64,000 nucleotides of DNA from Planctomycetia bacterium (GCA_021414115.1 JAIOPD010000091.1:18647-82646), one strand, 5' to 3'; numbered from the stretch's first letter, positions 27,111 to 39,723 are shown. Numbers and translations: made by a program. Notes: generated by a model from the sequence alone, not told the origin.

Positions 27111-27243
27111 GGGGCTGCCCGTGCCCCGGAAGCCGGCGTTGGCGGCCAGCGAAGACAGGATGTCGAAGCGCAGCCGGCATCGAGTGAGCGAAGGGCACGG
27201 ATGCCCGCAGCGAACGTCCGGCTCCCGGGGCACGGGCAGCCCC
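27111..27243. mobile_element. 133-bp MITE-like element, copy 2
   Basis: Terminal inverted repeats at 27111-27136 and 27218-27243 pair at 25 of 26 positions. The total length equals that of copy 1 to the base, and the internal 81 bases share long identical runs (for example CGAAGCGCAGC and CGAACGT). No coding capacity. Target-site duplication was not evident. Confidence 0.72.
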
Positions 27244-27291
27244 GAACCAGCGCCAGCCGGCGCTCCCGGCCAGCGTCGAAGGGCGACCCGC

Positions 27292-27322
27292 ATTCCCCGC
27301 GCTCGCGCTTGGGGCTTCCTGA
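27292..27322 (-). repeat. REP-like unit, type A
   Basis: Reverse type A unit (core CGCGCTCGCGCTTGGGGCTT) ending 15 bases before the hppA stop codon, so it would lie at the 3' end of the hppA transcript. Confidence 0.7.
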
Positions 27323-27336
27323 CGGGAGGCACTGAA

Positions 27337-29928
<2,592 letters not shown>

Positions 29929-30128
29929 TCCATGAGGAGAGAAAAAGTTCCCAAAGACTGGCGGGCGACATCGGCTGCCGCGGAATCCGCACGAGGATGA
30001 AGATTGAATCCGACGGCGCAGGGGCTGTCAAACGGCCCTCCCCGGCATGGTCGGGGGCGTGGCGGAGACCTCTCACGCCTCTGAAGAAAGGGCTCCGCCG
30101 TCGTCCCGGCCGGCTGGCTGCCGGTGCG

Positions 30129-31436
30129 TCAGACCGGCGCCTTACCGATCGAGTGATAGACGAATCCCCGGGCATGCATCTCGCCGGGAGGATAGAGGTT
30201 GCGGCCGTCGAAGATCACCCGCGACTTCATCCGGGCGGCCATCGCGTCGAAATCGGGCCGCCGGAAGTCGCCCCACTCGGTGACGATCGCCAGGCAATCG
30301 GCGCCGTCGAGCGTCTCGATGCCGCCAGACGCATACGTCAGCCGGTCGCCGTAGATCGCGCGGACGTTATCCATCGCCTCCGGATCGTACACGCTCACAC
30401 GGGCGCCGCCGGCGAGCAGCCGGTCGATGAGGTCGATCGCCGGGGCATCGCGGACATCGTCCGTCCGCGGCTTGAAGGCCAGGCCCCAGACGGCCACGTG
30501 CCGGCCCCGCAGATCACCGGCGAAGTGGGCGACGATCTTCTCGCCGAGCACCTGCTTCTGCGCCAGATTGGTCTCGTGCACCGCCGTGAGGATCCGCGGC
30601 GCCACTCCCCTGCTCCGCGCCATGGCGGCGAGCGCCTGCACGTCCTTGGGGAAGCAGCTCCCGCCGTAGCCCGCGCCCGGAAACAAGAAGGCGAAACCGA
30701 TTCGGCTGTCATGGCCGATACCCCGCCGCACGTCGTCGATGTCGGCCTCCATCCGTTCGCAGAGGTTCGCCACCTCGTTGATGAAGCTGATCTTGGTCGC
30801 GAGCAGCGCGTTGGCGACGTACTTCGTCATCTCCGAACTCTCTGGCGACATCACCAGAAACGGGTTCTCCGTCCGCAGGAACGGTCCGTAGAGCGACCGC
30901 ATGATCTCGCCGACGTCCGCCGACCGGACCCCCACCACGACGCGGTCCGGCTTCTGGAAATCCTCGATCGCCGCCCCTTCCTTCAGGAACTCGGGATTGC
31001 TGGCGACGCGGCACTCCCGGCCGAGCACGGCCTGCAGCCGCTGCTCGATGCCGGCGCACGTGCCCACCGGCACCGTGCTCTTCGTGACCACGACCGCCCG
31101 GGGGGCGAGGTGCGGCGCGATCGACTCGACGACCCTCCAGAGCGCCGACAGATCGGCCGATCCATCGGCCGCAGGCGGCGTGCCCACCGCGAGAAACACC
31201 ACCTCCGCGTCGCGAATCGCCTCGGCGGTGTCCGTCGTAAACCGCAGCCGGCCGACGCGGGCATTTCGCTCGACGAGCTCCTCGAGCCCGGGCTCGTAGA
31301 TCGGCAGTTCCCCGCGCTTGAGCCGGGCGACCTTGGCGGCATCGATGTCGAGACAGGTCACTGAGTTGCCGCTGTCGGCAAAGCACGTTCCCGTCACCAG
31401 TCCGACATACCCTGTTCCGACGACGGCGATCCGCAT
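30129..31436 (-). CDS. UDP-glucose/GDP-mannose 6-dehydrogenase family protein
   Basis: NAD-dependent two-step oxidation of a nucleotide sugar to its uronic acid, for polysaccharide synthesis. The 435-residue protein starts with the Rossmann motif [20 protein letters not shown]. Family landmarks are [26 protein letters not shown], the Lys/Asn region [17 protein letters not shown], the catalytic cysteine in [12 protein letters not shown], and [17 protein letters not shown]-glucose is the most likely substrate (ugd), but GDP-mannose cannot be excluded. Start at the ATG with GGAGGG upstream, not the longer frame. It lies 63 bases downstream of gyrA on the same strand; no sugar genes adjoin it except the glycosyltransferases beyond gyrA. 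Confidence 0.92.
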   Translation of the reverse strand: MRIAVVGTGYVGLVTGTCFADSGNSVTCLDIDAAKVARLKRGELPIYEPGLEELVERNARVGRLRFTTDTAEAIRDAEVVFLAVGTPPAADGSADLSALWRVVESIAPHLAPRAVVVTKSTVPVGTCAGIEQRLQAVLGRECRVASNPEFLKEGAAIEDFQKPDRVVVGVRSADVGEIMRSLYGPFLRTENPFLVMSPESSEMTKYVANALLATKISFINEVANLCERMEADIDDVRRGIGHDSRIGFAFLFPGAGYGGSCFPKDVQALAAMARSRGVAPRILTAVHETNLAQKQVLGEKIVAHFAGDLRGRHVAVWGLAFKPRTDDVRDAPAIDLIDRLLAGGARVSVYDPEAMDNVRAIYGDRLTYASGGIETLDGADCLAIVTEWGDFRRPDFDAMAARMKSRVIFDGRNLYPPGEMHARGFVYHSIGKAPV

Positions 31437-31499
31437 CGTTCCCCCTCCGGTGTCACCGCACAAGTTTCTTCCGAGCGATCGTTCGCCGCGGTCGACCGT

Positions 31500-34286
31500 T
31501 CAGGTCGACTCGCCGGGCGCGTCGGGCGTGTCGGAGCCGACCGGAGCGTCGGCCTCCTCCTGCTCGCTGGGCGGCACGGGCACGACCGCGGCGAGCCCGT
31601 CGCCCTCGTCGACCCTCATGATTCGGACGCCCTGCGTGTTGCGGCCCATCGGCCGGATCTCGCGGACATTCACCCGCTGAATCTTGCCGCGGGCCGTCAT
31701 CATCAGCACCTGGTCCTCGTCGCCCACCGACACGATCGACACCACGCGGCCGTTTCGGGACGTGGCCTTGATGTCGCGAATCCCCTTGCCGCCGCGACGC
31801 TGCGTGCGATACCGCATGCCGCTCGAGCCGCCGTCGCCCTCGCCGTCGCCCTCTTCTCCGGCGGCATCGGCCTCCGTCGGCTCCTCGGCCGCGACCTCGT
31901 CTCCTGCGGCTTCACCGTCGGGGGCGGGGCCCGACACGGGCGTGCCGGTGCCAAAGGGCGTGCGTTTGCCGTAGCCGTTTTCACAGACGGTCAGCAGCGT
32001 GGCGGCGGGATCGGCCACGACCATGCCCACGAGGTGATCCCCCGCCCCGAGCTTGATGCCGCGGACGCCGCTCGTGTCGCGGCCCATCGGCCGAGCATCC
32101 GATTCGGGAAACCGGATCGCCATCCCCTTCGCCGTCGCCAGCACGAGTTCGTCTCCCGGCTTCGTGATCACGGCGTCGATCAGCTCGTCACCTTCGCGGA
32201 GTTTGACGGCGATCAGTCCCTTGGTACGCCGCCGCCGGTATTGCTCGAGGGCCGTCTTCTTCACGATCCCGCTCCGAGTCGCGAGCATGAGGTATTGATT
32301 CGGATCCTCGAAGCCACCCACGGCACGGCAGTCGGCGACCTTCTCCCCGGCCTCGAACTCCAGCAGGTTGACGAGGGCCCGCCCCTTGGCGTCGCGGGCG
32401 AGTTCGGGCAGTTCGAACACCCGCATCGAAAACACCTTGCCGAGCGTCGTGAAGAAGAGCAGCCAGTCGTGCGTGCTCGCCACGAACAGGTGTTCGATCG
32501 GATCTTCTTCGTCGGTACGGGCGCCCGTCAGGCCCTTGCCGCCCCGCCGCTGCGCCCGGTAGACGTCGGCCGGCGTCCGCTTGACGTACCCGGCACGGCT
32601 GATCGTGACCACCATCGTGGCCTCGGTGATCAGCTCCGCCATGTCGCGGATGTCGCCCGCCTCGCCGCTGATCTCGGTCCGCCGCTCGTCTCCGTGCTTC
32701 GACTCGAGGTCGAGCAGTTCCTGGCGAATGAGGGCCTTGATGTTGGCCTCGCTGGAGAGGAGGCGGCGATACTCGCCGATCTTCGCCAGCAGTTCGCTGT
32801 GCTCGCCGCCGAGCTTCTCCTGTTCCAGATTGACGAGCTGGCCAAGCGTGAGCCTCAGGATCGCGTCGGCCTGCACGGGCGAGAGCCCATAGGTGTCGCT
32901 CGCACCCCGCTCCTCCTGGAGCACGGCGAAGCCCTCGTCACCGAGCGCCCGCTCCAAGAGGGCGGCCGGCGCCTGGAGCTGGCAGAGCCGCTCCTTGGCC
33001 TCCGCCTGCGACTTGGAGCTACGGATGATCTTGATCACCTCGTCGATGTTGGCCAGCGCGACGAGCAGGCCCTCGAGCGTGTGCTTGCGGCTGCGGGCCT
33101 TCGCGAGCATGTGCTGCGTGCGGCGGCGGATCACCGCCAGGCGGTGCCGGAGGAACTCCTCCAGCATGTTCTTGAACGAGAGGATCCGCGGCTTGCCGTC
33201 GACCAGCGCGAGGAAGATGAGCGAGAAGGTCGTCTGCAGCGGCGAGAACTGATAGAGCTGGTTGAGCACGACGTCGGGGTCGGCGTCGCGCTTGAGCTCG
33301 AGAATCAGCCGGACCGGATCCTTCAGATCGCTCTCGTTGCGGATCGCGGAGATGCCCTTGATGCGGTCGTCGTTGACGAGCTCCGCGATCTTTTCCTCGA
33401 TCGCGTCGCGGGTCTGCTGGTACGGGATCTCGGTGACGACGATCCGATTGCGGTTCTTGCCGAACTCCTCGACGTGGGCCCGGGCACGGAGCGTGATCGT
33501 GCTACGACCGGTGAGGTAGCCGCGCATCAGGGCTTCGCGGCCCATCACGATTCCGCCCGTCGGGAAGTCGGGCCCGGGCACGATGTCGAGCAGTTCCGCA
33601 ATCGACACGGCCGGGTTGTCGATCAACGCGACGAGCGCGCGGCAGACCTCGCCGAGGTTATGCGGCGGGATGCTCGTGGCCATGCCGACCGCGATGCCAC
33701 CGGCACCGTTGACGAGCAGGTTGGGAAACCGGCTCGGCAGCACCACCGGCTCGGTGTTGCGTTCGTCGTACGACGGCACGTAGTCGACCGTGTCGAGATC
33801 GAGATCGGCGAGCATGAGCGCGGCGATCGGCGAGAGGCGGGCCTCCGTGTATCGCATCGCGGCGGCGGGCAGACCGGCGATCGAGCCGAAGTTGCCCTGC
33901 TTGTCGACCAGCACGTGCCGCATGTTCCATTCCTGGGCCATACGGACGAGGGTCGGGTAGATCACGCTTTCGCCGTGCGGATGGTAGTTGCCGCTCGTGT
34001 CGCCGGAAATCTTCGCGCACTTCACCCGGGAAGCACCCGGCGAGAGATTGAGGTCGTTCATCGCGACGAGGATGCGTCGCTGCGACGGCTTGAGCCCGTC
34101 GCGGACGTCGGGCAGTGCCCGGGCCACGATCACGCTCATCGCGTAGGTCAGGTAGCTGTCCTTCAGCTCCTGCTCGATCGGCAGCTCGATGAGCCGCCCC
34201 CCGGAGATGTCGCGCAATCCATCCGCTGCGGGGAGTTCGTCGGGCCGTTCCTCGCCATTTGCCGCGGGGTTCTGTTCGTCTGCCAA
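31500..34286 (-). CDS. gyrA: DNA gyrase subunit A
   Basis: Breakage-reunion subunit of the topoisomerase that adds negative supercoils. The 928-residue product has [20 protein letters not shown], the quinolone region [18 protein letters not shown] and the active-site tyrosine in [10 protein letters not shown] around residue 145. The C-terminal pinwheel begins with the GyrA box QRRGGKG at about 579. A second perfect QRRGGKG follows at about 829, and an acidic insertion of about 45 residues (about 778-822) precedes it. I start it at TTG 34286, with CGGAGG 8 bases upstream, giving [11 protein letters not shown]; the longer frame upstream crosses the promoter and the divergent gene. Confidence 0.95.
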   Translation of the reverse strand: MADEQNPAANGEERPDELPAADGLRDISGGRLIELPIEQELKDSYLTYAMSVIVARALPDVRDGLKPSQRRILVAMNDLNLSPGASRVKCAKISGDTSGNYHPHGESVIYPTLVRMAQEWNMRHVLVDKQGNFGSIAGLPAAAMRYTEARLSPIAALMLADLDLDTVDYVPSYDERNTEPVVLPSRFPNLLVNGAGGIAVGMATSIPPHNLGEVCRALVALIDNPAVSIAELLDIVPGPDFPTGGIVMGREALMRGYLTGRSTITLRARAHVEEFGKNRNRIVVTEIPYQQTRDAIEEKIAELVNDDRIKGISAIRNESDLKDPVRLILELKRDADPDVVLNQLYQFSPLQTTFSLIFLALVDGKPRILSFKNMLEEFLRHRLAVIRRRTQHMLAKARSRKHTLEGLLVALANIDEVIKIIRSSKSQAEAKERLCQLQAPAALLERALGDEGFAVLQEERGASDTYGLSPVQADAILRLTLGQLVNLEQEKLGGEHSELLAKIGEYRRLLSSEANIKALIRQELLDLESKHGDERRTEISGEAGDIRDMAELITEATMVVTISRAGYVKRTPADVYRAQRRGGKGLTGARTDEEDPIEHLFVASTHDWLLFFTTLGKVFSMRVFELPELARDAKGRALVNLLEFEAGEKVADCRAVGGFEDPNQYLMLATRSGIVKKTALEQYRRRRTKGLIAVKLREGDELIDAVITKPGDELVLATAKGMAIRFPESDARPMGRDTSGVRGIKLGAGDHLVGMVVADPAATLLTVCENGYGKRTPFGTGTPVSGPAPDGEAAGDEVAAEEPTEADAAGEEGDGEGDGGSSGMRYRTQRRGGKGIRDIKATSRNGRVVSIVSVGDEDQVLMMTARGKIQRVNVREIRPMGRNTQGVRIMRVDEGDGLAAVVPVPPSEQEEADAPVGSDTPDAPGEST

Positions 34287-34354
34287 GAAACGTGCCTCCG
34301 GCCGCGTTCGGACCCTAACCCCTGGCCAACCTGGGGCGCCTCCGGCGTTGCTTG

Positions 34355-34382
34355 AACATACCCGTCCCCCGGGGTCGGTCAA
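34355..34382 (-). promoter_or_regulatory. Probable promoter of gyrA
   Basis: Minus strand: TTGACC (34382-34377), 16-base spacer, TATGTT (34360-34355). It lies about 70 bases upstream of the TTG start and back to back with a promoter for the divergent glycosyltransferase gene. Confidence 0.55.
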
Positions 34383-34432
34383 CCGGCCCGGAACGCGGGC
34401 AAATCGGCTGATTTCGCGGCTCGGCTCACGGC

Positions 34433-34462
34433 TTGACCCGCGCGTGGGCCGCCTCCTACTCT
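34433..34462 (+). promoter_or_regulatory. Probable promoter of the glycosyltransferase operon
   Basis: TTGACC at 34433-34438, 18-base spacer, TACTCT at 34457-34462, about 74 bases upstream of the first GT39 gene. The two promoters in this gap do not overlap. Confidence 0.45.
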
Positions 34463-34535
34463 CCCGCCCCCGTCCAGCCGCCCCCGTACGGGCACGTTCC
34501 GCAGGTTCGCACCCCCAGGCATTCGGGCCTTCGCC

Positions 34536-36302
34536 ATGTCGATCACGAACCGTTCGGGCCTGACCGTCGCCATCGTGGCGGCCCTCGTGCTCCTGCCGAA
34601 TCTTGGCGGCCCCCCGCTCTGGGATGACGACGAACCGCGAAACGCGGCTTGCTCGCTCGCCATGCACACAACCGGCGACTGGGTCGTGCCGACCTTTAAC
34701 GGCCGGCTACGGGTCGAGAAGCCGGTGCTCGTCAACTGGCTCCACCTCGCCGGCTTCGCCGTGGCCGGCGTCAACGAGACGGGTGCCCGCCTCGCATCGG
34801 CCTTGCTCACGATCGGAACCTGCCTGCTCACCCTGCGCATCGGCCAGGCCCTCTTCCGCCCCGACGCCGGGCTCTGGGCCGGGCTGGCGATGGCCACGTG
34901 CCTGTCGACAGGAGTGGGCGGTCGCGCCGCAACGCCCGACGCGCCGCTCGTGTTCTGCACGACGCTGGCCCTGTGGCTCTTCATCCGCGGGGCCCGCATC
35001 TCCACAGCGGACGGGACCGGCTGGCGAGACGCCGCAGTGCAACTCCCGGCCGGGGCGGCCATCGGCGTCGGCGTCGCCTGTGGTCTGGCCGTGCTCGCCA
35101 AAGGGCCGGTCGGCCTGATCCTTCCGCTCGTGGGGTTGGGGGGTTTCTGCTGGTGGCAGGCAGCCGTCGACCCGGGCCGCGAAGGCGGCCGGCTCCTCCG
35201 ACTCGCGACTGCGTTCATCGCCGCCTGCCACGGCCTGCGGCTGCACGTCATCCTGGCGACCGCGGCGGCGGTGTCGCTGCCGTGGTACGTGCTGGTCACG
35301 ATCCGCACCGGGGGCGCTTGGCTGCACGACTTCCTGCTCGTCCACAACGTGGGCCGCTTCGCGACGCCGATGGAGGGACACTCCGGCTCGGTGATTCTCT
35401 ACTACCCCATCGTCGTGCTGATCGGGATGTTTCCCTGGTCGATGGCTTCGGCCCTGATCGCCGCGCACGCCAGGCGGACCGTCCGCTCCGACGCCGACTC
35501 ATCCGACACGGTCGGCATGCGGCTGACCGTCTGCTGGATCGCCGCCTGGGTCGTGCCCTTGTCACTCGCCGGCACCAAACTGCCGGGCTACGTCTGGCCG
35601 GCCTATCCCGCGATCGCCGCCGCGGTCGGGCTGTTCGTCGCCGACTGGATCCGCCGCCCGAGTGTGGCGACCGACGGCTGGATGCGGTGGGCGTGGTCCT
35701 TCCTCGCGGCGTCGGGCATCGCGATCGGCGTGGGCGTGCCGCTCGTCACGCATCGCTTCGCCCCGGGGGCCGAGTGGCTGGGGCTCGTCGGACTCGCGCC
35801 CGTGATCGGAGCCGCGGTCGCCTGGATCTGCCAAGCGGCGTCTTCGCGGCGGGCCGCCGCCACGGCCTGGGCGGCCACCGCCTGCTGCACCGTCGGCATC
35901 CTGCTGTCCGTCGGCCCCGCCTGCGTGGGCCATGTCGGCGGCACGCGACAACTGCTCGCCGCGATCCCTGTCGACCGCACGGCAACCCTGCCGATCGCAT
36001 CGTTCGGGGCACCGGCCAGCGCCGTCTTCTATGCGGGCCGCGTCACTCCCCTCGGCACGGTCCCGCAGTTGGACCACCCGACCGAGGCGGCCGCCTTCGT
36101 CGCGGCCCATCCGAACGGCCACCTCGTGGTCCACGCCCAGTTCGCGGACCAGGTCACCGCGGTGTTGCCCGACTCCTACGGCGTGCTCCGCTCCGCGAAC
36201 TCATTCCCCACGTTTCATGAGGTGCTCCTCATCGGCCCGAAGTCAGCCGCCAGGCCGACCCGGCTCGCCCTCGAGGACGCCGGACGCCCGCCGCGTCGCT
36301 GA
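34536..36302 (+). CDS. GT39 (ArnT/PMT-type) polytopic glycosyltransferase, first paralogue
   Basis: A 588-residue membrane protein with about a dozen hydrophobic segments. The N-terminal signature PLWDDDEPRNAACSLAMHTT, then GDWVVPTFNGRLRVEKPVL, is typical of family 39 transferases, which move a sugar from a polyprenyl-phosphate carrier to protein, lipid A or another acceptor on the outer face of the inner membrane. The acidic DDDEPR cluster is the usual catalytic loop. The paralogue 32 bases downstream is clearly related (same WD-D-DE and GDWVVPTFNG motifs), so a tandem duplication is likely. The acceptor and sugar are unknown. Confidence 0.85.
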   Translation: MSITNRSGLTVAIVAALVLLPNLGGPPLWDDDEPRNAACSLAMHTTGDWVVPTFNGRLRVEKPVLVNWLHLAGFAVAGVNETGARLASALLTIGTCLLTLRIGQALFRPDAGLWAGLAMATCLSTGVGGRAATPDAPLVFCTTLALWLFIRGARISTADGTGWRDAAVQLPAGAAIGVGVACGLAVLAKGPVGLILPLVGLGGFCWWQAAVDPGREGGRLLRLATAFIAACHGLRLHVILATAAAVSLPWYVLVTIRTGGAWLHDFLLVHNVGRFATPMEGHSGSVILYYPIVVLIGMFPWSMASALIAAHARRTVRSDADSSDTVGMRLTVCWIAAWVVPLSLAGTKLPGYVWPAYPAIAAAVGLFVADWIRRPSVATDGWMRWAWSFLAASGIAIGVGVPLVTHRFAPGAEWLGLVGLAPVIGAAVAWICQAASSRRAAATAWAATACCTVGILLSVGPACVGHVGGTRQLLAAIPVDRTATLPIASFGAPASAVFYAGRVTPLGTVPQLDHPTEAAAFVAAHPNGHLVVHAQFADQVTAVLPDSYGVLRSANSFPTFHEVLLIGPKSAARPTRLALEDAGRPPRR

Positions 36303-36334
36303 CCGATTCGCTCCTTCATCCAGGAAGACCCGAC

Positions 36335-38095
36335 ATGCCTTGGAATCGCCCCGTGATCGTCGTCCTGCTCGCTTCGATCGCGACACTCGCGATCAGTACG
36401 GCCCCCACGCCCCTCTGGGACGAGGATGAGGCGCGATTCGCGGCCGTCGCCCGCACGATGGTCGAGACGGGCGACTGGGTCGTGCCCACCTTCAACGGCA
36501 CGCTCGCCGTGGACAAGCCGGTGCTCATGCACTGGTGCATGGCCGCCTGCATGCAGGTGTTCGGCGTCAACGAGTTCGCGGCCCGGCTGCCTTCGGTGAT
36601 CGCCACGCTGCTCACGGCGCTGGCCCTGCTACGGGCGGGCCGGCGCTGGTTCGACGACACGACGGGCGTGGTGGCGGCGCTGGCCTACGTCGGCTGCCTC
36701 CTGGTGTCGATCGAGGCCCATGCCGCGACCCCCGACGCGATCCTCACGGCGCTCACCGCGTGGTCCACGCTCCTGGCCGCCGAGGCGCTGATGCCGGGCC
36801 GGGATGGCCGCCTCTCGCGGCTCGACGTGCCCCGGGCCTTGGGCATCGGCCTGCTGCTGGGCCTGGCCGTGGTCTGCAAGGGACCGATCGGCTTCGTCGG
36901 CCCGCTTGCCGTGCTGGGCCCCTGGGCCTGGTGGCTCGCCGTCGAGCGGCGGCTCGGCGACGGTGCGTCGGGGACGACGACGGTCGCTCGAATCGCCCGC
37001 GTGACGCTGCCGGCCATCGGCGACGTGCTCGCCAGCATCCGGCCGCTCACGATCACCGCCGGTGCGATCGCCGCGGCCGCCCCCTGGTACGTGGCCGTCA
37101 CGCTCCGCACCGACGGCGCCTGGACCACGGGCTTCTTCTTCGTCCACAACGTCGGCCGCTTCATGGCGCCGATGGAGAAGCACGGCGGCAGCGCGTTCTT
37201 TCATCCGCTGGCGATGCTCGTCGGCTTCTATCCATGGTCGTGCTTCCTGCCCTTTGCCATCGTCGTGGCCGCCTGGCGGGCCTGGAAGCGCGCGGACGGC
37301 GGGGGAGTCGTGCACCACGCCGTGCTGCTCTTGCTGGCCTGGCTCGCCGTCTGGGTCGGCGCGTTCTCGGCCGCCGCCACCAAGCTTCCCAACTACGTCC
37401 TGCCGGCCTATCCCGCCGCCGCATTCCTCGTGGCGGTGATCGGCGTCGATGCGGCCCGCCGCGCGGCGGCCGGCTCGTGGCCGCATCCGCGCTGGATGGC
37501 GACGGGCCTGGCGGCGCTCGCCTTCGGGGGCATCGCGACCGCGGCGACGATCTGCATCGCGGCACAGTATGGCCTGCCGGGCGGCGAGCCGGCGGCGATC
37601 GTGGGGCTCGTGCCGGTGCTGGGAGTCGTCGCCTGCGGCCTGCTCGCGATCCGGCAGCCGATGGCCGCCGTCGGCGCGTTCGCGGTCACGGGCCTCGTCT
37701 ACGCGGCGCTCGCGGTCGGGCCCGCCCAGACGCGGCTGGCCCAGGCCAACACGCTGCCCCCGTTCGTCAGGCAGTTGCATGCCCGCTCCGATGCCGCGCC
37801 GCGGCTGGGCACCTACCTGCTGGCGAGCCCCAACGTCGTCTTCTATGCCGACCAGCGGGTAACGCAGATCGGCGACAGCCAAGCGGCCGCGGCGGCCAGG
37901 TTCCTCGGGTCCGACCCGGAGGCGGTGCTGCTCGTTCCGGAACAGCACTTTGGCGACCTCGAACAACTGCTGCCGGAGGGCTACGGCGTGGTGGCCCGCA
38001 CGAGGCCCGTCTTCCGCCGGCACGACGTGCTCGCGATCGGCCGCACGCCGCCGGATGTTCCGCGAACGGCCAGCGCCACGGAGGTGACCCGATGA
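36335..38095 (+). CDS. GT39 (ArnT/PMT-type) polytopic glycosyltransferase, second paralogue
   Basis: A 586-residue paralogue of the preceding gene. PLWDEDEARFAAVARTMVET is followed by GDWVVPTFNGTLAVDKPVLM; FFFVHNVGRFMAPMEKHGGS corresponds to FLLVHNVGRFATPMEGHSGS in the first copy. The last 100 residues are a soluble tail. ATG with AGGAAGACC upstream. Its TGA overlaps the ATG of the GT2 gene (ATGA), so translation is coupled. Two diverged copies suggest two sugars or two acceptors handled by the same carrier system, which is an inference. Confidence 0.85.
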   Translation: MPWNRPVIVVLLASIATLAISTAPTPLWDEDEARFAAVARTMVETGDWVVPTFNGTLAVDKPVLMHWCMAACMQVFGVNEFAARLPSVIATLLTALALLRAGRRWFDDTTGVVAALAYVGCLLVSIEAHAATPDAILTALTAWSTLLAAEALMPGRDGRLSRLDVPRALGIGLLLGLAVVCKGPIGFVGPLAVLGPWAWWLAVERRLGDGASGTTTVARIARVTLPAIGDVLASIRPLTITAGAIAAAAPWYVAVTLRTDGAWTTGFFFVHNVGRFMAPMEKHGGSAFFHPLAMLVGFYPWSCFLPFAIVVAAWRAWKRADGGGVVHHAVLLLLAWLAVWVGAFSAAATKLPNYVLPAYPAAAFLVAVIGVDAARRAAAGSWPHPRWMATGLAALAFGGIATAATICIAAQYGLPGGEPAAIVGLVPVLGVVACGLLAIRQPMAAVGAFAVTGLVYAALAVGPAQTRLAQANTLPPFVRQLHARSDAAPRLGTYLLASPNVVFYADQRVTQIGDSQAAAAARFLGSDPEAVLLVPEQHFGDLEQLLPEGYGVVARTRPVFRRHDVLAIGRTPPDVPRTASATEVTR

Positions 38096-39090
38096 CCGAC
38101 ATTCATTCCGCGAGGATGGGCCACGGCCTGCTCTCGATCGTCATTCCCTGCCACAACGAAGTCGAAGTCATCGACGACACGCATGCCCGTCTCGTAGGCG
38201 TGCTGCCCTCCACCGGCATGGACTTCGAGATCGTCTACGTCGACGATGGCAGCCGCGACGCGACGCTCCAGCGACTGGAGGCGATCGCCGCCCGCGACGC
38301 CCGCGTGCAGGTGATCGAACTGGCCCGCAACTTCGGCCAACAGGCGGCCATGTCGGCCGGTCTGGCCGCGGCCCGCGGCGACGCGATCGTGATCACCGAT
38401 GCCGACCTCCAGGACCCGCCCGAAGTCATCACCGAGATGGTGCGGATGTGGCGTGCGGGCGTGGACGTCGCCTACGGGCGCCGCCGCACCCGCGACGGCG
38501 AGACACGCTTCAAACTCGTCACCGCCAGCCTCTTTCACCGGTTCTTCGCCCGGCTCATCCCCTACCCCATGCCGGTCGACACGGGCGACTTCAAACTCAT
38601 CGACCGGGCCGTGGCCAACGCCGTGATCGCGCTGCCGGAGAAGCGCCGCTACCTGCGGAGCCTCGTGCCCTGGGCGGGCTTCCGTCACGAGCCGGTCTGG
38701 TATGACCGCCACGCCCGGGTGGCCGGCGTCACAAAGTACTCGCCGTGGAAGCTCCTCAAACTCGCCGGCGATGCGCTCGTGCTCTCGTCCGACGCACCGG
38801 TACGGTTCACCTGGCTGGCCACCGCGGCGCTCGGCATGGTCGGCGTCACGGCCACCGCGGTGGCGACGATCTCATCGCTCACCGCGGCCGACCGGCAGCC
38901 GGGCGTGTCGCTCGCGGCGATCACCGCAGTCGCCACACTCGTGGCCGGCGTGCAGACGGCGGCCGTGGCGATCGTCGGCGAATACGTCGTCAGGGCCTAC
39001 CGCGAGGCGCAGGGCCGTCCGACCTGGGTGGTGCGCCGCACGATCGGCCCCGGCCGCGCCCAGACCAGGCCCTCGTCGAAGGCCGCCTGA
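38092..39090 (+). CDS. GT2 polyprenyl-phosphate glycosyltransferase (DPM1/GtrB/ArnC type)
   Basis: A 332-residue protein that loads a sugar from a nucleotide donor onto polyprenyl phosphate at the cytoplasmic face. The GT-A core shows LLSIVIPCHNE, EIVYVDDGSRDAT and ITDADLQDPPEVI (the DxD-like metal site). The region YPMPVDTGDFKLIDRAV and EKRRYLRSLVPWAGF is typical of this subgroup. Two C-terminal helices (VRFTWLATAALGMVGVTATA and SLAAITAVATLVAGVQTAAV) anchor it. GGAGGTGA precedes the ATG. It would supply the lipid-linked sugar used by the two GT39 enzymes encoded just upstream. Confidence 0.9.
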   Translation: MTDIHSARMGHGLLSIVIPCHNEVEVIDDTHARLVGVLPSTGMDFEIVYVDDGSRDATLQRLEAIAARDARVQVIELARNFGQQAAMSAGLAAARGDAIVITDADLQDPPEVITEMVRMWRAGVDVAYGRRRTRDGETRFKLVTASLFHRFFARLIPYPMPVDTGDFKLIDRAVANAVIALPEKRRYLRSLVPWAGFRHEPVWYDRHARVAGVTKYSPWKLLKLAGDALVLSSDAPVRFTWLATAALGMVGVTATAVATISSLTAADRQPGVSLAAITAVATLVAGVQTAAVAIVGEYVVRAYREAQGRPTWVVRRTIGPGRAQTRPSSKAA

Positions 39091-39118
39091 TGCGCCGCGG
39101 CAGTCCACGAGCGACGGC

Positions 39119-39673
39119 CTACTTTGCGAGCGCCGCTTCGACGGCGGCGACGAACGCCGCGTCGTCGGGCCCGACGCCCGACTTGTAGCGGCCGATGATC
39201 GTGCCGTCCTTGCCGATGAGGAACTTCTCGAAGTTCCACTTCACGTCGCCGGCGGGAGTGGCCGATTCGGTGAGTGTCTTGTAGAGCGGGGCGATGCCCG
39301 CTCCCTTGACCACGATCTTCGAAAACATCGGGAAGGTCACGCCATACTTCGACGAGCAGAACTGGGCGATCTCGGCATCGCTGCCTGGCTCCTGTGCTCC
39401 AAACTCATTGGCCGGAAAGCCGAGCACGACGAGGCCCTTGTCCTTGTAGGAATCGTAGAGCTTCTGCAGTCCGGCATACTGCCCGGTGTAGCCGCACCTG
39501 CTGGCGACGTTCACGATCACCACCACCTTGCCCTTGTACGACGCGAGATCGACGGCCTTGCCGTCGATCGTCTTCATCTCGCCGGTCAGCGGCGACTCGG
39601 CCCGCGCCACGGACGCGAACACATTCCCCAGCGCGATGACCGCGAACAGCATGCATACCTTGTCGAGCGACAT
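39119..39673 (-). CDS. Exported glutathione peroxidase-family protein
   Basis: Thiol peroxidase of the GPx family, here with a signal peptide (LFAVIALGNVFASVARAES), so it should act outside the cytoplasm. The catalytic cysteine is in VNVASRCGYTGQYAGLQKLY, the glutamine in FPANEFGAQEPGSD, and the Trp-Asn pair in DVKWNFEKFLIGKDG, so all four residues are present (cysteine, not selenocysteine). The reductant in bacteria is usually thioredoxin. A 184-residue product from the ATG at 39673 with GGAGG upstream; longer frames run into the 3' part of the next gene. Confidence 0.92.
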   Translation of the reverse strand: MSLDKVCMLFAVIALGNVFASVARAESPLTGEMKTIDGKAVDLASYKGKVVVIVNVASRCGYTGQYAGLQKLYDSYKDKGLVVLGFPANEFGAQEPGSDAEIAQFCSSKYGVTFPMFSKIVVKGAGIAPLYKTLTESATPAGDVKWNFEKFLIGKDGTIIGRYKSGVGPDDAAFVAAVEAALAK

Positions 39674-39723
39674 CGAAAAACCTCCAGGAAGCGGGCGAAC
39701 GAAACCAGCGCCATTAAAGGCGG

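Larger units (their letters stand above)
26981..27336. other. Repeat-filled intergenic region between hppA and tgt
   Basis: This 356-base gap separates the 3' end of hppA from the start of tgt. It holds a type A REP-like unit (27044-27075), the second full 133-bp element (27111-27243) and another type A unit (27292-27322). No gene is apparent. The first 60 bases upstream of tgt must hold its promoter if it has its own, but no clear hexamers were found. Confidence 0.75.

Noticed and set aside
32034..34355. 773-codon frame antisense to gyrA
   Set aside because: Shadow of gyrA; no recognisable protein features.
34287..34667. N-terminal extension of gyrA
   Set aside because: It would run through both divergent promoters and into the glycosyltransferase gene; the TTG at 34286 has a strong ribosome site and a normal GyrA N-terminus.
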